Positions 16,147 through 24,714 of a stretch of DNA of 64,000 nucleotides are shown here, piece by piece. The stretch's first letter is position 1; each line of letters opens with the position of its first letter. The stretch covers positions 62,001-126,000 of the forward strand of contig NZ_JAGIAG010000001.1 in assembly GCF_017744955.1 (NCBI RefSeq), given 5' to 3'. The notes beneath the pieces are model-generated. The model did no database searches, had not been told where the DNA came from, and worked only from the letters and a program-made list of their open reading frames with translations. Made by a program: the position numbers and the translations under genes. This DNA comes from Dokdonella sp. (GTDB lineage: Bacteria > Pseudomonadota > Gammaproteobacteria > Xanthomonadales > Rhodanobacteraceae).

Positions 16147-17352
16147 ATGCCCGACTCTCTTCTTTCCTTCGCCGCGCGAGGGCTGACGCAAGGCTCCTGG
16201 GGCACCTGGATCGTCTACATGCTGGTCGTGACCCAGCTGACGATCTTCACGGTGACCTTGTACCTGCACCGCAGCCAGACGCATCGCGGCGTCGACTTCC
16301 ATCCCGTGCTGGCGCACTTCTTCCGCTTCTGGTCGTGGATCTCGACCGGCATGGTCACCAAGGAATGGGTCGCGATCCATCGCAAGCACCACGCCAAGGT
16401 CGAGACACAAGAAGATCCGCACAGCCCGCAGGTCTACGGCATCAAGAAGGTGTTCTGGGACGGCGTGGGCCTCTATCGCGACGCCAGCCACAATCTCGAC
16501 GACATGGAGAAGTACGGCCGCGGCACGCCGGACGACTGGATCGAGCGCCACGTCTACACGCCGCGCGCGTACTGGGGTCCGGCGCTGATGCTGGTGATCA
16601 ACATGGCCCTGTTCGGCGTCGTCGGCATCGCGGTGTGGGCGATCCAGATGATCTGGATTCCGTTCTGGGCGGCCGGCTTCGTCAACGGCATCGGCCACTG
16701 GTGGGGCTACCGCAATTTCGAATCGGCCGACACCTCGACCAACCTGTCGCCGTGGGGCATCTGGATCGGCGGCGAAGAGCTGCACAACAACCACCACGCG
16801 TTCCCGAGCTCGGCCAAGTTCGCGCTGCGCAAGTGGGAGTTCGACATCGGCTGGGCCGCGATCCGCCTGTTCGAGACGCTGCGCCTGTCCAAGGTCCTGC
16901 GCGTCGCGCCGACGCTGGACGTGCGCCCGAACATGCACCTGCCCGATGCCGATACGGTCAAGGCCGTGCTGTCGCACCGCTTCCACGTGATGAGCGACTA
17001 CTTCCGCGGCGTCATCGCGCCGACGCTGCGCGAGGAAGCCGGCAAGGCCGGCGCCGGCATCGCCGCGCTGCCGCGCAAGCTGCGCAAGGCGCTCGGCAAC
17101 GGCGGCCGCTGGCTCGACGCCTCCTCGCGCGAGCGCATGACCGCATTCACCGAGAAGCATCCGCAGCTGCGCACGGTGTGCGAGTTCCGCGCACGCCTGG
17201 CCGCGCTGACCGAGCGCAACGGCCGCAACGCCGACGGCATGCTCGACGGCCTCAAGGACTGGTGCCGCGAAGCCGAGGCGACCGGCATCCGCACCCTGGC
17301 GGAGTTCGCCGCGCGCCTGAAGGGCTATCGGCTCGCGGGCGACCCGGGCTGA
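16147..17352 (+). CDS. Membrane fatty-acid (acyl) desaturase, delta-9 type
   Basis: 401 residues. The three histidine boxes of the di-iron desaturase family are seen: HRSQTH (41-46), HRKHH (78-82) and HNNHH (213-217), plus 'NGIGHWWGYRNFESADTSTN'. Four or so membrane helices flank them (about 20-40, 52-70, 143-165, 166-185). It inserts a cis double bond into saturated acyl chains, adjusting membrane fluidity. The roughly 120-residue C-terminal tail is hydrophilic and basic, longer than the core. A GTG at 16111 in the same frame could add 12 residues; the ATG is preferred. A strong terminator follows. Confidence 0.9.
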   Translation: MPDSLLSFAARGLTQGSWGTWIVYMLVVTQLTIFTVTLYLHRSQTHRGVDFHPVLAHFFRFWSWISTGMVTKEWVAIHRKHHAKVETQEDPHSPQVYGIKKVFWDGVGLYRDASHNLDDMEKYGRGTPDDWIERHVYTPRAYWGPALMLVINMALFGVVGIAVWAIQMIWIPFWAAGFVNGIGHWWGYRNFESADTSTNLSPWGIWIGGEELHNNHHAFPSSAKFALRKWEFDIGWAAIRLFETLRLSKVLRVAPTLDVRPNMHLPDADTVKAVLSHRFHVMSDYFRGVIAPTLREEAGKAGAGIAALPRKLRKALGNGGRWLDASSRERMTAFTEKHPQLRTVCEFRARLAALTERNGRNADGMLDGLKDWCREAEATGIRTLAEFAARLKGYRLAGDPG

Positions 17353-17375
17353 GCGACAGCCTTTCCGCAGCCACG

Positions 17376-17402
17376 AAAAAGCCCGCCTCGCGCGGGCTTT
17401 TT
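17376..17402 (+). terminator. Rho-independent terminator after the desaturase gene
   Basis: Stem GCCCGC (17381-17386) / GCGGGC (17392-17397), loop CTCGC, flanked by AAAAA and TTTTT that extend the stem and give the T-run. It begins 23 bases after the stop, and because of the A-tract it can also serve the convergent LysR gene. Confidence 0.9.
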
Positions 17403-17453
17403 CATGTCATCGGATGCCGGCGGCGGCGCCGAAGCCCCGCCGCGGGAAATCCT

Positions 17454-18353
17454 TCAAGCGCGCGTTTCCTCACGCGGCAACAGTGTCTCGAGCACCCAGC
17501 GTCCGGCGGGGCCGAGCGGCGTGTCGCGCCGATGGACGGCGAAAAGCGGCTTGCTGCGCCGGCGGTGCCGGCGATCTTCCAGATCCAGCTCGACGAGACG
17601 CCCGAGGCCGAGATCGTCCTCCACGAAGCTGTACGGCATGAAGCCCCAGCCCAGGCCGGCGAGGAGCATGATTCTCTTGGAGCCGAGATCCGAGGTGAGA
17701 ATCCGCCGGTTGGAAAAGACCGAGATCGTGCGGCCGCTGGTCCTGCCGCTGTGGTCGGTCAGCACGATCTGCGTATGTTCCGCGAGTTCGTCTTCGGGAA
17801 TGCCGTGCTGCCGGGCGAGCGCATGGCCGGGCGCCGCCACCGGCACGAGGACGATGTCCGGCAGGACGTGGCTGATCAGCTCCGGCTCGACGTCAGGCAT
17901 TCCCTGCACGCCCAGGTCGTAGCCGCCGTTGAGCACGCGCTCGGGAACGCCGCCGAGCACGTCGGTGCACAGCCGCAGGACGACCCCTGGGAACGCCTGC
18001 TGGAAATCCGTCACCAGGCTCACGAGCTTCGCCGTGGGAAACATCACGTCGAGGACGACGGACAGCTCCGCCTCGAGCCCCCGCGTCATCCCCAACGCGC
18101 GGACCTTCAGCTGATCGGCGCGAGCGAGCACGTCGCGCGCGTCGACGAGCAGCGCGCGTCCGTGAACGGTCATCTTCGGCTTCCAGCCGCTGCGATCGAA
18201 CAGTGGCAGGCCCAGCGTGCTTTCCAGGCTCGCGATGGCGGCACTCACGGCCGATTGCGCCCTATGGAGCTGCCGCGCAGCCGCGGAAAAGCTTCCGTAG
18301 TCGGCGATCGCGACGAAAACCCGCAGATGGTCCAGGCTCAGAGCATCCAACAT
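17454..18353 (-). CDS. LysR-family transcriptional regulator
   Basis: 299 residues from the ATG at 18353, the standard LysR length; a longer frame upstream is compositional. The N-terminal winged helix is 'LDHLRVFVAIADYGSFSAAARQLHRAQSAVSAAIASLE', with the recognition helix around 'AQSAVS', then the effector domain with 'LVTDFQQAFPGVVLRLC'. The gene is convergent with the desaturase and divergent from the ABM gene 466 bases away. An imperfect dyad at 18385-18419 lies just upstream of its start and may be its own operator. Target and effector unknown. Confidence 0.9.
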   Translation of the reverse strand: MLDALSLDHLRVFVAIADYGSFSAAARQLHRAQSAVSAAIASLESTLGLPLFDRSGWKPKMTVHGRALLVDARDVLARADQLKVRALGMTRGLEAELSVVLDVMFPTAKLVSLVTDFQQAFPGVVLRLCTDVLGGVPERVLNGGYDLGVQGMPDVEPELISHVLPDIVLVPVAAPGHALARQHGIPEDELAEHTQIVLTDHSGRTSGRTISVFSNRRILTSDLGSKRIMLLAGLGWGFMPYSFVEDDLGLGRLVELDLEDRRHRRRSKPLFAVHRRDTPLGPAGRWVLETLLPREETRA

Positions 18354-18819
18354 GATCGGAAATGGAGATGGAGACCATATGGATTTTATCACTTCCGGCC
18401 TTGGAGGCCTTGTCATAAAGTCGCGCGCTCGGGTCTGAAGCAGCGTCGCGAAACAGCAGGGAAGCGGGGAAACAAGCGCTTGAGAGGCACGAGCCCGCAT
18501 GCCGCTCGAGTGGGGATGAAACGTCCATCGGCTAACCGCCGGATTCGACAAATACGCGCTCGACGCCCCCGGCGCATTCGGATGCCAACTTGGCGGCATT
18601 GCGATTCCACCCGGCCCGCACGACATCGACGTGGCGCCAGCCCAGGAATGAGTCGCCGCTTCATGCGCTCACCTGGCGGCGCGGGCCGATGCGCAAAGGC
18701 TTTTGACGAACGCTTCAGCATCGCCAGCCCGACGGCGGCCCGTCCCGCCGACCAGGCTCCGCGCCGGCGGCACGAGGCGCAGATGCCCGTGCCGATCCAC
18801 TTTCGAAAGGACAACGAAG
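18354..18819. other. 466-base intergenic region between the LysR gene and the ABM gene
   Basis: No coding frame here has a ribosome site or similarity. The left 70 bases are AT-richer than the neighbourhood and hold the dyad listed separately; the remainder is GC-rich without recognisable features. A GAAAGG before 18820 is the ribosome site of the ABM gene. Confidence 0.5.
18385..18419. promoter_or_regulatory. Imperfect dyad upstream of the LysR gene, candidate LysR operator
   Basis: TTTATCAC (18385-18392) and GTCATAAA (18412-18419) match as inverted copies at 7 of 8 positions, with an inner GGCC-TTGGA-GGCC dyad offset by one base. It starts 32 bases upstream of the LysR ATG in an AT-richer patch, the usual place for an autoregulatory LysR site. 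Confidence 0.45.
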
Positions 18820-19113
18820 ATGACCCAGCTGCATCTCGTGGCGGTGCTGTACGCCAAACCGGGGCGGGAAGCTCTGCTGCGCACGAGACTGGGCGAACTG
18901 GTCGAACCGCTCCGAGAAGCGAACGGCTCCGTGCGCTACGAGCTGCTGCCCGACGAAAGGAATCCGCGCCGTTTCGTTCTTGCCGAGCGGCGGGCGAAAG
19001 ACCGCGGCCGGAGCGCGCGCGACGCGGAGGACCGGCAGATGCTCGCGTTCGAGGCGATGCATTGGGACGGGGTCGAACGAGTGGAGGGGTATCGCCTCGG
19101 GCAGAGTGCCTGA
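18820..19113 (+). CDS. Putative antibiotic biosynthesis monooxygenase (ABM) fold protein
   Basis: 97 residues after a GAAAGG ribosome site. The N-terminal half 'LHLVAVLYAKPGREALLRTRL' and 'LVEPLREANGSVRYELLPDERNPRRFVLAER' is the typical ferredoxin-like ABM fold. The second half ('AKDRGRSARDAEDRQMLAFEAMH') aligns in spacing but lacks the usual Trp after 'ER' and the His pair of the family, so the protein may be divergent or inactive. I looked for a frameshift and the other frames do not restore the motif. ABM proteins are small dimeric oxygenases or quinone-modifying enzymes. Role here unknown. Confidence 0.6.
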   Translation: MTQLHLVAVLYAKPGREALLRTRLGELVEPLREANGSVRYELLPDERNPRRFVLAERRAKDRGRSARDAEDRQMLAFEAMHWDGVERVEGYRLGQSA

Positions 19114-19360
19114 ACGCGCGGACTGCTGTCGGGCCGTCGCATGCGGACGTTTGATTGCGACAGCCCCACGCCCCAGGCGTGGCTTTTACCAGCACGTCGA
19201 GAATGGCAGGTGTGCTGGACGCCTTGCCGAATGAACGCTTGCGCGGCCCGCCGCCCGTGCGACGTGAAAGCGCTCGGCCGCAGCGACTCCGGCACGAGCC
19301 CGACGGACAGGGAAACCGGGTTTGCCGGTCGGCCCGCGTCGCCCGCATGCAGAAAAGAAG

Positions 19361-19383
19361 AAACCCGCCACGAGGGCGGGTTT
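19361..19383 (-). terminator. Terminator after rpmB-rpmG
   Basis: AAACCCGCC (19361-19369) / GGCGGGTTT (19375-19383) with loop ACGAG. Read on the minus strand it is followed by a T-rich run (TTCTTCTTTTCTG). It lies 29 bases past the rpmG stop. Confidence 0.9.
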
Positions 19384-19411
19384 CGGATGAAGCGGTGTCC
19401 GCGTCCTGCGG

Positions 19412-19576
19412 TTACTTGATCTTGCCTTCCTTGTAGGCGACGTGCTTGCGGATGACGGGGTCGTACTTCTTGACCTCCATCTTGTCCGGTGTGTTCTTCT
19501 TGTTCTTGTCGGTGGTGTAGAAGTGGCCGGTGCCGGCCGAGGAGATCAGACGAATCTTGTCGCGCTTGGATGCCAT
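19412..19576 (-). CDS. rpmG: Large ribosomal subunit protein bL33
   Basis: 54 residues: '[19 protein letters not shown]', '[20 protein letters not shown]', '[14 protein letters not shown]'. This is the short, Cys-free form of bL33 typical of gammaproteobacteria, without the CXXC zinc motifs. It follows rpmB by 13 bases on the same strand and ends just before a terminator, the conserved rpmB-rpmG operon. Located at the tRNA exit region of the 50S subunit. Confidence 0.97.
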   Translation of the reverse strand: MASKRDKIRLISSAGTGHFYTTDKNKKNTPDKMEVKKYDPVIRKHVAYKEGKIK

Positions 19577-19589
19577 GGTCGGTTACTCC

Positions 19590-19826
19590 TCAGATCTTCT
19601 CGCCGCGCTTGCGCAGCTCGGCGACGACGACTTCGATGCCCTTCTTGTCGATCGTGCGCAGCCCGTGGCTGGACACGCGCAGGGACACCCAGCGCTTCTC
19701 GCTCGGCACCCAGAAGCGGCGCTCGTGCAGGTTCGGCAGCCAGCGGCGGCGCGTCTTGTTGTTGGCGTGGGAAACGTTGTTGCCGGACTGGAAACTCTTT
19801 CCGGTGACTTGGCAGACTCTGGACAT
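19590..19826 (-). CDS. rpmB: Large ribosomal subunit protein bL28
   Basis: 78 residues starting [20 protein letters not shown], the exact family length, which sets the start at 19826; the frame is open further upstream but codes for nothing conserved. '[25 protein letters not shown]' and '[11 protein letters not shown]' are conserved L28 segments. Forms an operon with rpmG, expressed from the sigma-70-like promoter at 19991-20019, leaving a leader of about 155 bases. Confidence 0.97.
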   Translation of the reverse strand: MSRVCQVTGKSFQSGNNVSHANNKTRRRWLPNLHERRFWVPSEKRWVSLRVSSHGLRTIDKKGIEVVVAELRKRGEKI

Positions 19827-19990
19827 GCGAACCTCGTAAGTCTCGATTCCGCCCTTGGCCAGGGCGGTGACGGCCCAGCGGCGACGATGCGCCATGCGGT
19901 GCTGGAAGTCCCATGAGCGTTCGACGCGGGCGGACCGCATGACCGGAATCCGCGTGCCCGGAGGGCGATGAACGTCGCAGGGAGCCGCGC

Positions 19991-20019
19991 TTTATAGCGG
20001 AATCAGCGGCTTGCGGCAA
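19991..20019 (-). promoter_or_regulatory. Sigma-70-type promoter of rpmB-rpmG
   Basis: On the minus strand: TTGCCG (-35, 20019-20014), 17-base spacer, TATAAA (-10, 19996-19991). Transcription would start near 19984, about 155 bases before the rpmB ATG. The spacing and near-consensus elements make this the best-looking housekeeping promoter in the window. Confidence 0.75.
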
Positions 20020-20120
20020 GCCCGCAGCGCAATGGAGGGATCGGCCAGGTCATGACGGCCGCCTTCCACCCCATCGCTGGAAGGAGTTCGGCGCCGCGCT
20101 GGCGGCGGCGCCGTCCGAGG

Positions 20121-20642
20121 TCAGTCCTTCTTCGCCGCAGTACCGGCGTCGTCGTCCTGGTCGTCGCCTTCGACGGTCACGCGCGTCTGCTGCTCGCGGA
20201 TCGAGGCACGGATTTCGGATTTCGTCAGGAAACCGTCGTGATTGGCGTCGATGTCCTCGAAGTGCTCGGCCAGCACCGGATTGGCGTCGCTCGCCTCTTC
20301 CTTGCTGAGCTTGCCGTCGCCGTTCGCGTCGGCGGCCTTGAAGTCCCGGTTGAACGCGTTGCGCTGGCGATCGAGGTACTTGCCCAGGCCGACGGCGAAT
20401 TCCTCGCGGTCGATCTGGCCGTCGTGGTTCGTATCGAACCGGTCGAACGCGCGTGCGACGTATCGCGCGCGGCGTTCCTTCTGCGCGTTGCCGTCTTCGT
20501 CGTCGTCGGCGCTGGCGGCTGCCGCTGCTGCCTTCGTCGACGGAGTGCTGGATTGCCTGGATTGCGCGTGCGCGGCGCCGAGGCCGAGCAGGAGAACCAG
20601 TGCCGCGAACGGCAGCGCAGCGCGAACGGAATGGGTCGACAT
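20121..20642 (-). CDS. Exported EF-hand calcium-binding protein
   Basis: 173 residues from the ATG at 20642, preceded by GGAGGAGAAGG. A longer start would run into the gene upstream. Signal peptide 1-26 (cleavage after AHA). Three EF-hand loops: DTNHDGQIDREE (from 70), DANGDGKLSKEE (from 105) and DANHDGFLTKSE (from 132), with a Ser/Ala linker and an acidic stretch (DDDED) before and after. The loops carry the canonical D-x-N/D-x-D-G pattern, so calcium binding is very likely. It sits 34 bases downstream of the glycine-zipper protein on the same strand; probably a periplasmic calcium sensor or buffer. Confidence 0.85.
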   Translation of the reverse strand: MSTHSVRAALPFAALVLLLGLGAAHAQSRQSSTPSTKAAAAAASADDDEDGNAQKERRARYVARAFDRFDTNHDGQIDREEFAVGLGKYLDRQRNAFNRDFKAADANGDGKLSKEEASDANPVLAEHFEDIDANHDGFLTKSEIRASIREQQTRVTVEGDDQDDDAGTAAKKD

Positions 20643-20676
20643 GATGCCTTCTCCTCCGGCAGTGGACTGGATCGTT

Positions 20677-21054
20677 TCAGCGACGATGGTGGTGGCGATC
20701 GCGGCGATCGTAGTAGTCACGGCGGTCGTGACGGTCGTAGTAGTCGCGACGGTCCCAGCGACGATCGTGGCGGTCCTTGGTCAGCACGTTGCCGATCACG
20801 CCACCGGCGGCCGCGCCGCCGACCGTGCCCCAGACGTCGCCGTTGGTGAGCAACGCACCGCCGACCGCGCCGATGCCGACGCCGATCAGGGTATTGCGCT
20901 TCTTCTTGTTGTCGCGTGCGAACGCGCCGTCGGCCATCAGCAGCGCGAACAGCACGACCAGCAGCATCGCGCCGATGCGGCGCAGCGGACGCCACGGACG
21001 CCACGGACGCACCTGGACGGCAGGGACGGCGACGGACGGGAAAAGAGTGCTCAT
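20677..21054 (-). CDS. Glycine-zipper envelope protein with a repetitive Asp/Arg/Tyr/His tail
   Basis: 125 residues. A basic N-terminus with a 'RPWRPWRPL' repeat is followed by a hydrophobic segment (30-46, signal peptide ending AFA) and a glycine-zipper membrane hairpin ('TLIGVGIGAVGGALL', 'TVGGAAAGGVIGNVL'). The tail repeats 'DRRDYYDRHD' twice and ends in HHHRR. A start at residue 30 (20967) would give a tighter signal peptide and is possible. Related glycine-zipper proteins are small outer-membrane or periplasmic stress proteins. The His/Tyr-rich tail could bind metal, which is inference. It is likely co-transcribed with the EF-hand gene. Confidence 0.7.
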   Translation of the reverse strand: MSTLFPSVAVPAVQVRPWRPWRPLRRIGAMLLVVLFALLMADGAFARDNKKKRNTLIGVGIGAVGGALLTNGDVWGTVGGAAAGGVIGNVLTKDRHDRRWDRRDYYDRHDRRDYYDRRDRHHHRR

Positions 21055-21235
21055 CAGGACGACCTCCTGCGGATGCGCGACAGGATCGCGGGAGAGCAGT
21101 GGCGCCGGTCGGACGAAGCTGGCACCAGCTGCGCGGACAGTGGCTCGACTTTACGAACGACGCCGCGGCGGATCAACCCGAGGCGCGCCCGTGCACCGGG
21201 AATCGTTCAGCTAGTGACGACAGCGCCGGAACGCT

Positions 21236-21952
21236 TCACGTTTCCTCGACATCGGTGCGGCGCGACCGCTTGATCAGCCAGCCGACGCCGCGCAAGTCCG
21301 AGATGCCGACCAGCGCGCGATTGAGATTGTTGTACTTCGACACGCCGGTGCCGCGCGGACGATGGTTGACTGGCACGCTGCGCACCTGCCAGCCGGCGCG
21401 CTGCATCAACGCCGGCAGATAGCGGTGCATGTGGTCGAAGTACGGCAGGTCGAGGAAGGCCGCGCGCTCGAACAGCTTGATGCCGCAGCCGGTGTCGGGC
21501 GTGTCGTCGCGCAGCAGGCGCGAGCGGATCGCGTTCGCCCACTTCGACGCCCAGCGCTTGCTGCCCGAATCCTGGCGATGGACACGCCAGCCGGCGTACA
21601 GCTTGATCGCGGCCGGCGAGTCGTCGCGCATCGCGATCAGCTTCGGGATGTCGGCCGGATCGTTCTGGCCGTCGCCGTCGAGCGTCGCGACCCATTCGCC
21701 GCGCGCGGCCTTGACGCCGTTGCGGATCGCCGTGCTCTGGCCGCTCTGGCTCAGATGCCGGACTACGCGCAGTTCCGGATAGGTGGCCTTCGCCTGTTGC
21801 AGCACGGCGAGGGAATCGTCCTTGCTGGCATCGTCGACGTAGACGATCTCGAAATCCACGCGGCCGCGCAGCGCGGCGGCGATCTCGGCGAGCAGCGGCG
21901 GAATATTGTCGCGCTCGTTGAATACAGGCACGACGACGGAGAGTACGGGCAT
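21236..21952 (-). CDS. Family 2 glycosyltransferase (dolichol/polyprenyl-phosphate mannosyltransferase-like)
   Basis: 238 residues, cytoplasmic GT-A fold without a membrane anchor. Nucleotide-sugar motifs: 'SVVVPVFNERDNIPPLL', 'IVYVDDASKDD', then the metal-binding 'LDGDGQNDP' and 'DTGCGIKLFERAAFL', with 'NHRPRGTGVSKY' later. The layout matches DPM1-like enzymes that load a sugar onto a polyprenyl-phosphate carrier for cell-envelope glycan or lipid A modification. In related genomes it is often followed by a lipid-A N-terminal-domain membrane protein, but no such gene lies downstream here. Specific sugar not determinable. Confidence 0.88.
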   Translation of the reverse strand: MPVLSVVVPVFNERDNIPPLLAEIAAALRGRVDFEIVYVDDASKDDSLAVLQQAKATYPELRVVRHLSQSGQSTAIRNGVKAARGEWVATLDGDGQNDPADIPKLIAMRDDSPAAIKLYAGWRVHRQDSGSKRWASKWANAIRSRLLRDDTPDTGCGIKLFERAAFLDLPYFDHMHRYLPALMQRAGWQVRSVPVNHRPRGTGVSKYNNLNRALVGISDLRGVGWLIKRSRRTDVEET

Positions 21953-22234
21953 GGGGCGCGGGCGCCGGGACGAAAGCGCGCATTATCCCCGAACTCGGCG
22001 ACGGCTTCAGCCGCACGCGCTTTTGGTGCGAAATGGAAATCCACACGTTGTGGCGCCGCGCTCGCCGAGAAGCGGCCCACGAGTCTGATGTCGCCGGATG
22101 AGCGACGGCAGGCGCCGCCGCCCAAGAAAAGCCTTCCCGCGGTCAGCCCGCCGACGCGCGAGCAGGCCCGCCTCGGCCTTGCCGACGGCGAGAGGCCGGC
22201 CGTCGGCAGATCCGCGAGGCGCGTCGGTGCGCCG

Positions 22235-22960
22235 TTATCCCTTCACCGGCGGCAGCGCGAGCACTTCGCGCGCGGCGTTCGACTTGATGTTGGCGTTCTT
22301 CACCATCCCCTTCAGAGCCGAGGCGTTGCCGGACTTGACCATTCCTTCCATCGTCTTGCGCATTCCGCCGGCGTTCCTCTCGCAGAACTTCGCATACAAC
22401 ACCAGACGCGGATTCGCGCCCGGCGCGCGCGCGGCGCCCTGGGTCTGCTGGCAGAGCGTTTCCGCTTCCTGCACGGCGTTTTCCGCCTCTCTGGACTGGA
22501 ACGCCAGGTCCTCCGGCTGCGCCGCCGCCATCGGCCGCGAGAGCGGATTGGTCGGAATCGCCGCTTCCTGCTTCGCGGCGGCCATCGCCGCGGTCCTGCG
22601 CGCGCGCTGCAGTTCCACGGCGCGACGCACCGTCTCCGGCGCGCTCACGTCGGCAAAGGAGAACTTGTCCGGATTGCGTCCGGCATCGGCGATCCATCCG
22701 TCGAGCCGCGCGCGGCACGCCTTCCTGCCGTCTTCGCCGGCGGTGCGGACCGGAAGGTCCTTTTGCAGATCCTTGTCCTGCGACCAGGCGCGCAGGCATT
22801 CGATCGCCAGGCCGTCGAGCGCTGCATTGGCGTCGGCCGGATCGGCGTTCTCGACGCGCAGCAGCGCGCCGAGCTGCGCATCGGTCGGCTCGCGCAGCGC
22901 CTGCGAACAGGCCGTGGCGCCGAGCATGCAGGCGATCGCGAGCAGAAGGAATTTGTTCAT
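22235..22960 (-). CDS. Hypothetical lipoprotein
   Basis: 241 residues from the ATG at 22960. Signal region 'NKFLLLAIACMLGATAC' ends in a weak lipobox (A-T-A-C), so it may be lipidated. The mature part is helical and charged with four widely spaced cysteines (ECLRAW, KACRARL, TLCQQT, KFCERN), suggesting two disulfides in the periplasm. A conserved-looking block 'GGMRKTMEGMVKSGNASALKGMVKNANIKSN' sits near the end. Family not recognised. It lies 77 bases downstream of ubiB on the same strand and could be read through from it. Confidence 0.65.
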   Translation of the reverse strand: MNKFLLLAIACMLGATACSQALREPTDAQLGALLRVENADPADANAALDGLAIECLRAWSQDKDLQKDLPVRTAGEDGRKACRARLDGWIADAGRNPDKFSFADVSAPETVRRAVELQRARRTAAMAAAKQEAAIPTNPLSRPMAAAQPEDLAFQSREAENAVQEAETLCQQTQGAARAPGANPRLVLYAKFCERNAGGMRKTMEGMVKSGNASALKGMVKNANIKSNAAREVLALPPVKG

Positions 22961-23037
22961 GGCTTGGATCTCCATCGGAAACGTCGAAACAAAATCGGTC
23001 GAAGCGGAGTGCCCGATCGGCACCCGCCGAATCGAAA

Positions 23038-24714
23038 TCAGGTACGCCGGCGCGCGGCGACGAAGCAGACCGCCGCCGCGGCCACGCCGAGCCAGGCGCC
23101 GAGAGGCAGGCCGGCATGGCGCGCGCCCGCCGGCGACAGCACCGCGATCGCGGCGGCGCCGACCAGCAGCGACACGCCGAGCGCAAGCCAGACGGCCACG
23201 CGTTGGCCGCGCCGGATGCGCACGTCGAGCTGCTTGAGATCATCGGAAGCGATGCGAAGTTCCAGGCGGCCGCCGGCGGCCCGGCTCAGGTACTCGTGCA
23301 CCAGCTGCGGCATCTCCGGCGCCGCAGCCAGCCATTCCGGCAGGCGCCGGCGCAGCGCCTTCAGCGCGGCGCGCGGACCGCTGCGCTGGCGCCATATCCG
23401 TTCCAGCACCGGCTTGGCGGTGGCCCAGATATCGATGCGCGGATGCAGCAGGCGGCCGACGCCCTCGATGTTGAGCAGGGTCTTCTGCAGCAGGATCAGC
23501 TGCGGCTGCAAGGTCAGCTCGTGGCGGCGCGCGACCTGGAACAGCTTGACCACGACCTCGGCCAGCGAGATCTCCGACAACGGCCGCGTGAAGTACGGCT
23601 CGCACACCGCACGCACGGCGGCCTCCAGTTCGTCCAGCCGCGCGTCGGCCGGCATCCAGCCCGCGCGCACGTGCAGTTCCGCGATGCGCGCGTAGTCCTG
23701 GTTGAACAGGGCGAGGAAGTTCTCCGCGAGCCAGTACTGGTCGCGCTCCGGCAGCGAGCCCATGATGCCGAAGTCGAGCGCGATGAAGCGCGGATCGTGG
23801 GCCCGCGTCGCGTCCACCCAGATGTTGCCGGCGTGCGCGTCGGCGTGGAAGAAGTTGTCGCGGAACACCTGCGTGTAGAACAGCCGCACGCCCTTCTCGG
23901 CCAGCGCGACGCGGTCGATGCCGGCGGCGTCGAGCGCGGCGAGGTCGTCGACCGGAATGCCGCGCACGCGCTCCAGGGTCAGCACGCCTTCGGTGGTGTG
24001 CGACCAGATCACTTCCGGCACGTAGAGGTCGTCGGACCCGGCGAAGTTTCGCCGCAGCAGCGACGCGTTGGCGCCTTCGCGCTGCAGGTCGAGCTCGTTG
24101 GTCAGCGTCGTCTCGATCTCGGCGACGATCTCGCGCGGACGGATCTTGTCGGCCTTCGGATGGAACCGCTCGACCAGGCCGGCCAGCGCGTGCAGCAGGG
24201 CGACGTCGTCGGCGATGCGTGCGTGGATGTCCGGCCGCAGGATCTTGACCACCACCTCGCGCGGCGGCGCGCCCGCGCTTCCCGCCAGCGTCGCCGCGTG
24301 GACCTGGGCGATCGAGGCGGACGCCAGCGGCGCGTTGTCGAAGCTCGCGTAGCGCTCCGCGATCGGCGCGCCGAGCGCGCGTTCGACGGCGGCGCGCGCG
24401 AGACCGGGATCGAACGGCGCGACCTGGTCCTGCAAGCGCGTCAGCGCCTCGGCGATGTCCGGCGGCATCAGGTCGCGCCGCGTCGACAGGATCTGGCCGA
24501 ACTTCACGAAGATCGGGCCTAGCTCGGTCAGCGCCAGAGTCAGCCGCTCGCCGCGCGGCAGCGCCGCGATCTCCGCGCGCGGCTTGGGCAGCAGCGCGCG
24601 CGCGACATTCAGCGGACGGACGCGATGCGTCGCGTCGATCAGGTCGTCGAGCCGGTAGCGCACGAGCACGCGCGCGATGCGCGCCAGGCGCGGAAGCTGC
24701 CGCCAGCTCGTCAT
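23038..24714 (-). CDS. ubiB: UbiB, protein kinase-like ATPase of ubiquinone biosynthesis
   Basis: 558 residues. The ABC1/ADCK atypical kinase-like domain has the KxGQ motif '[16 protein letters not shown]' near 68-83, '[11 protein letters not shown]', 'VVKILRP', catalytic-loop '[13 protein letters not shown]' and 'ALDFGIMG'. Two membrane helices lie at the C-terminus (about 505-555, before 'RRRT'). UbiB is thought to help extract or present hydrophobic ubiquinone precursors to the Ubi complex at the inner membrane. Its ATG overlaps the ubiJ stop (ATGA, 24711-24714). The N-terminal '[18 protein letters not shown]' is typical. Confidence 0.95.
   Translation of the reverse strand: MTSWRQLPRLARIARVLVRYRLDDLIDATHRVRPLNVARALLPKPRAEIAALPRGERLTLALTELGPIFVKFGQILSTRRDLMPPDIAEALTRLQDQVAPFDPGLARAAVERALGAPIAERYASFDNAPLASASIAQVHAATLAGSAGAPPREVVVKILRPDIHARIADDVALLHALAGLVERFHPKADKIRPREIVAEIETTLTNELDLQREGANASLLRRNFAGSDDLYVPEVIWSHTTEGVLTLERVRGIPVDDLAALDAAGIDRVALAEKGVRLFYTQVFRDNFFHADAHAGNIWVDATRAHDPRFIALDFGIMGSLPERDQYWLAENFLALFNQDYARIAELHVRAGWMPADARLDELEAAVRAVCEPYFTRPLSEISLAEVVVKLFQVARRHELTLQPQLILLQKTLLNIEGVGRLLHPRIDIWATAKPVLERIWRQRSGPRAALKALRRRLPEWLAAAPEMPQLVHEYLSRAAGGRLELRIASDDLKQLDVRIRRGQRVAVWLALGVSLLVGAAAIAVLSPAGARHAGLPLGAWLGVAAAAVCFVAARRRT

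Noticed and set aside
18960..19113. Frameshift in the ABM gene
   Set aside because: Neither alternative frame restores the family's C-terminal motif, while the given frame keeps the right length and helix spacing.
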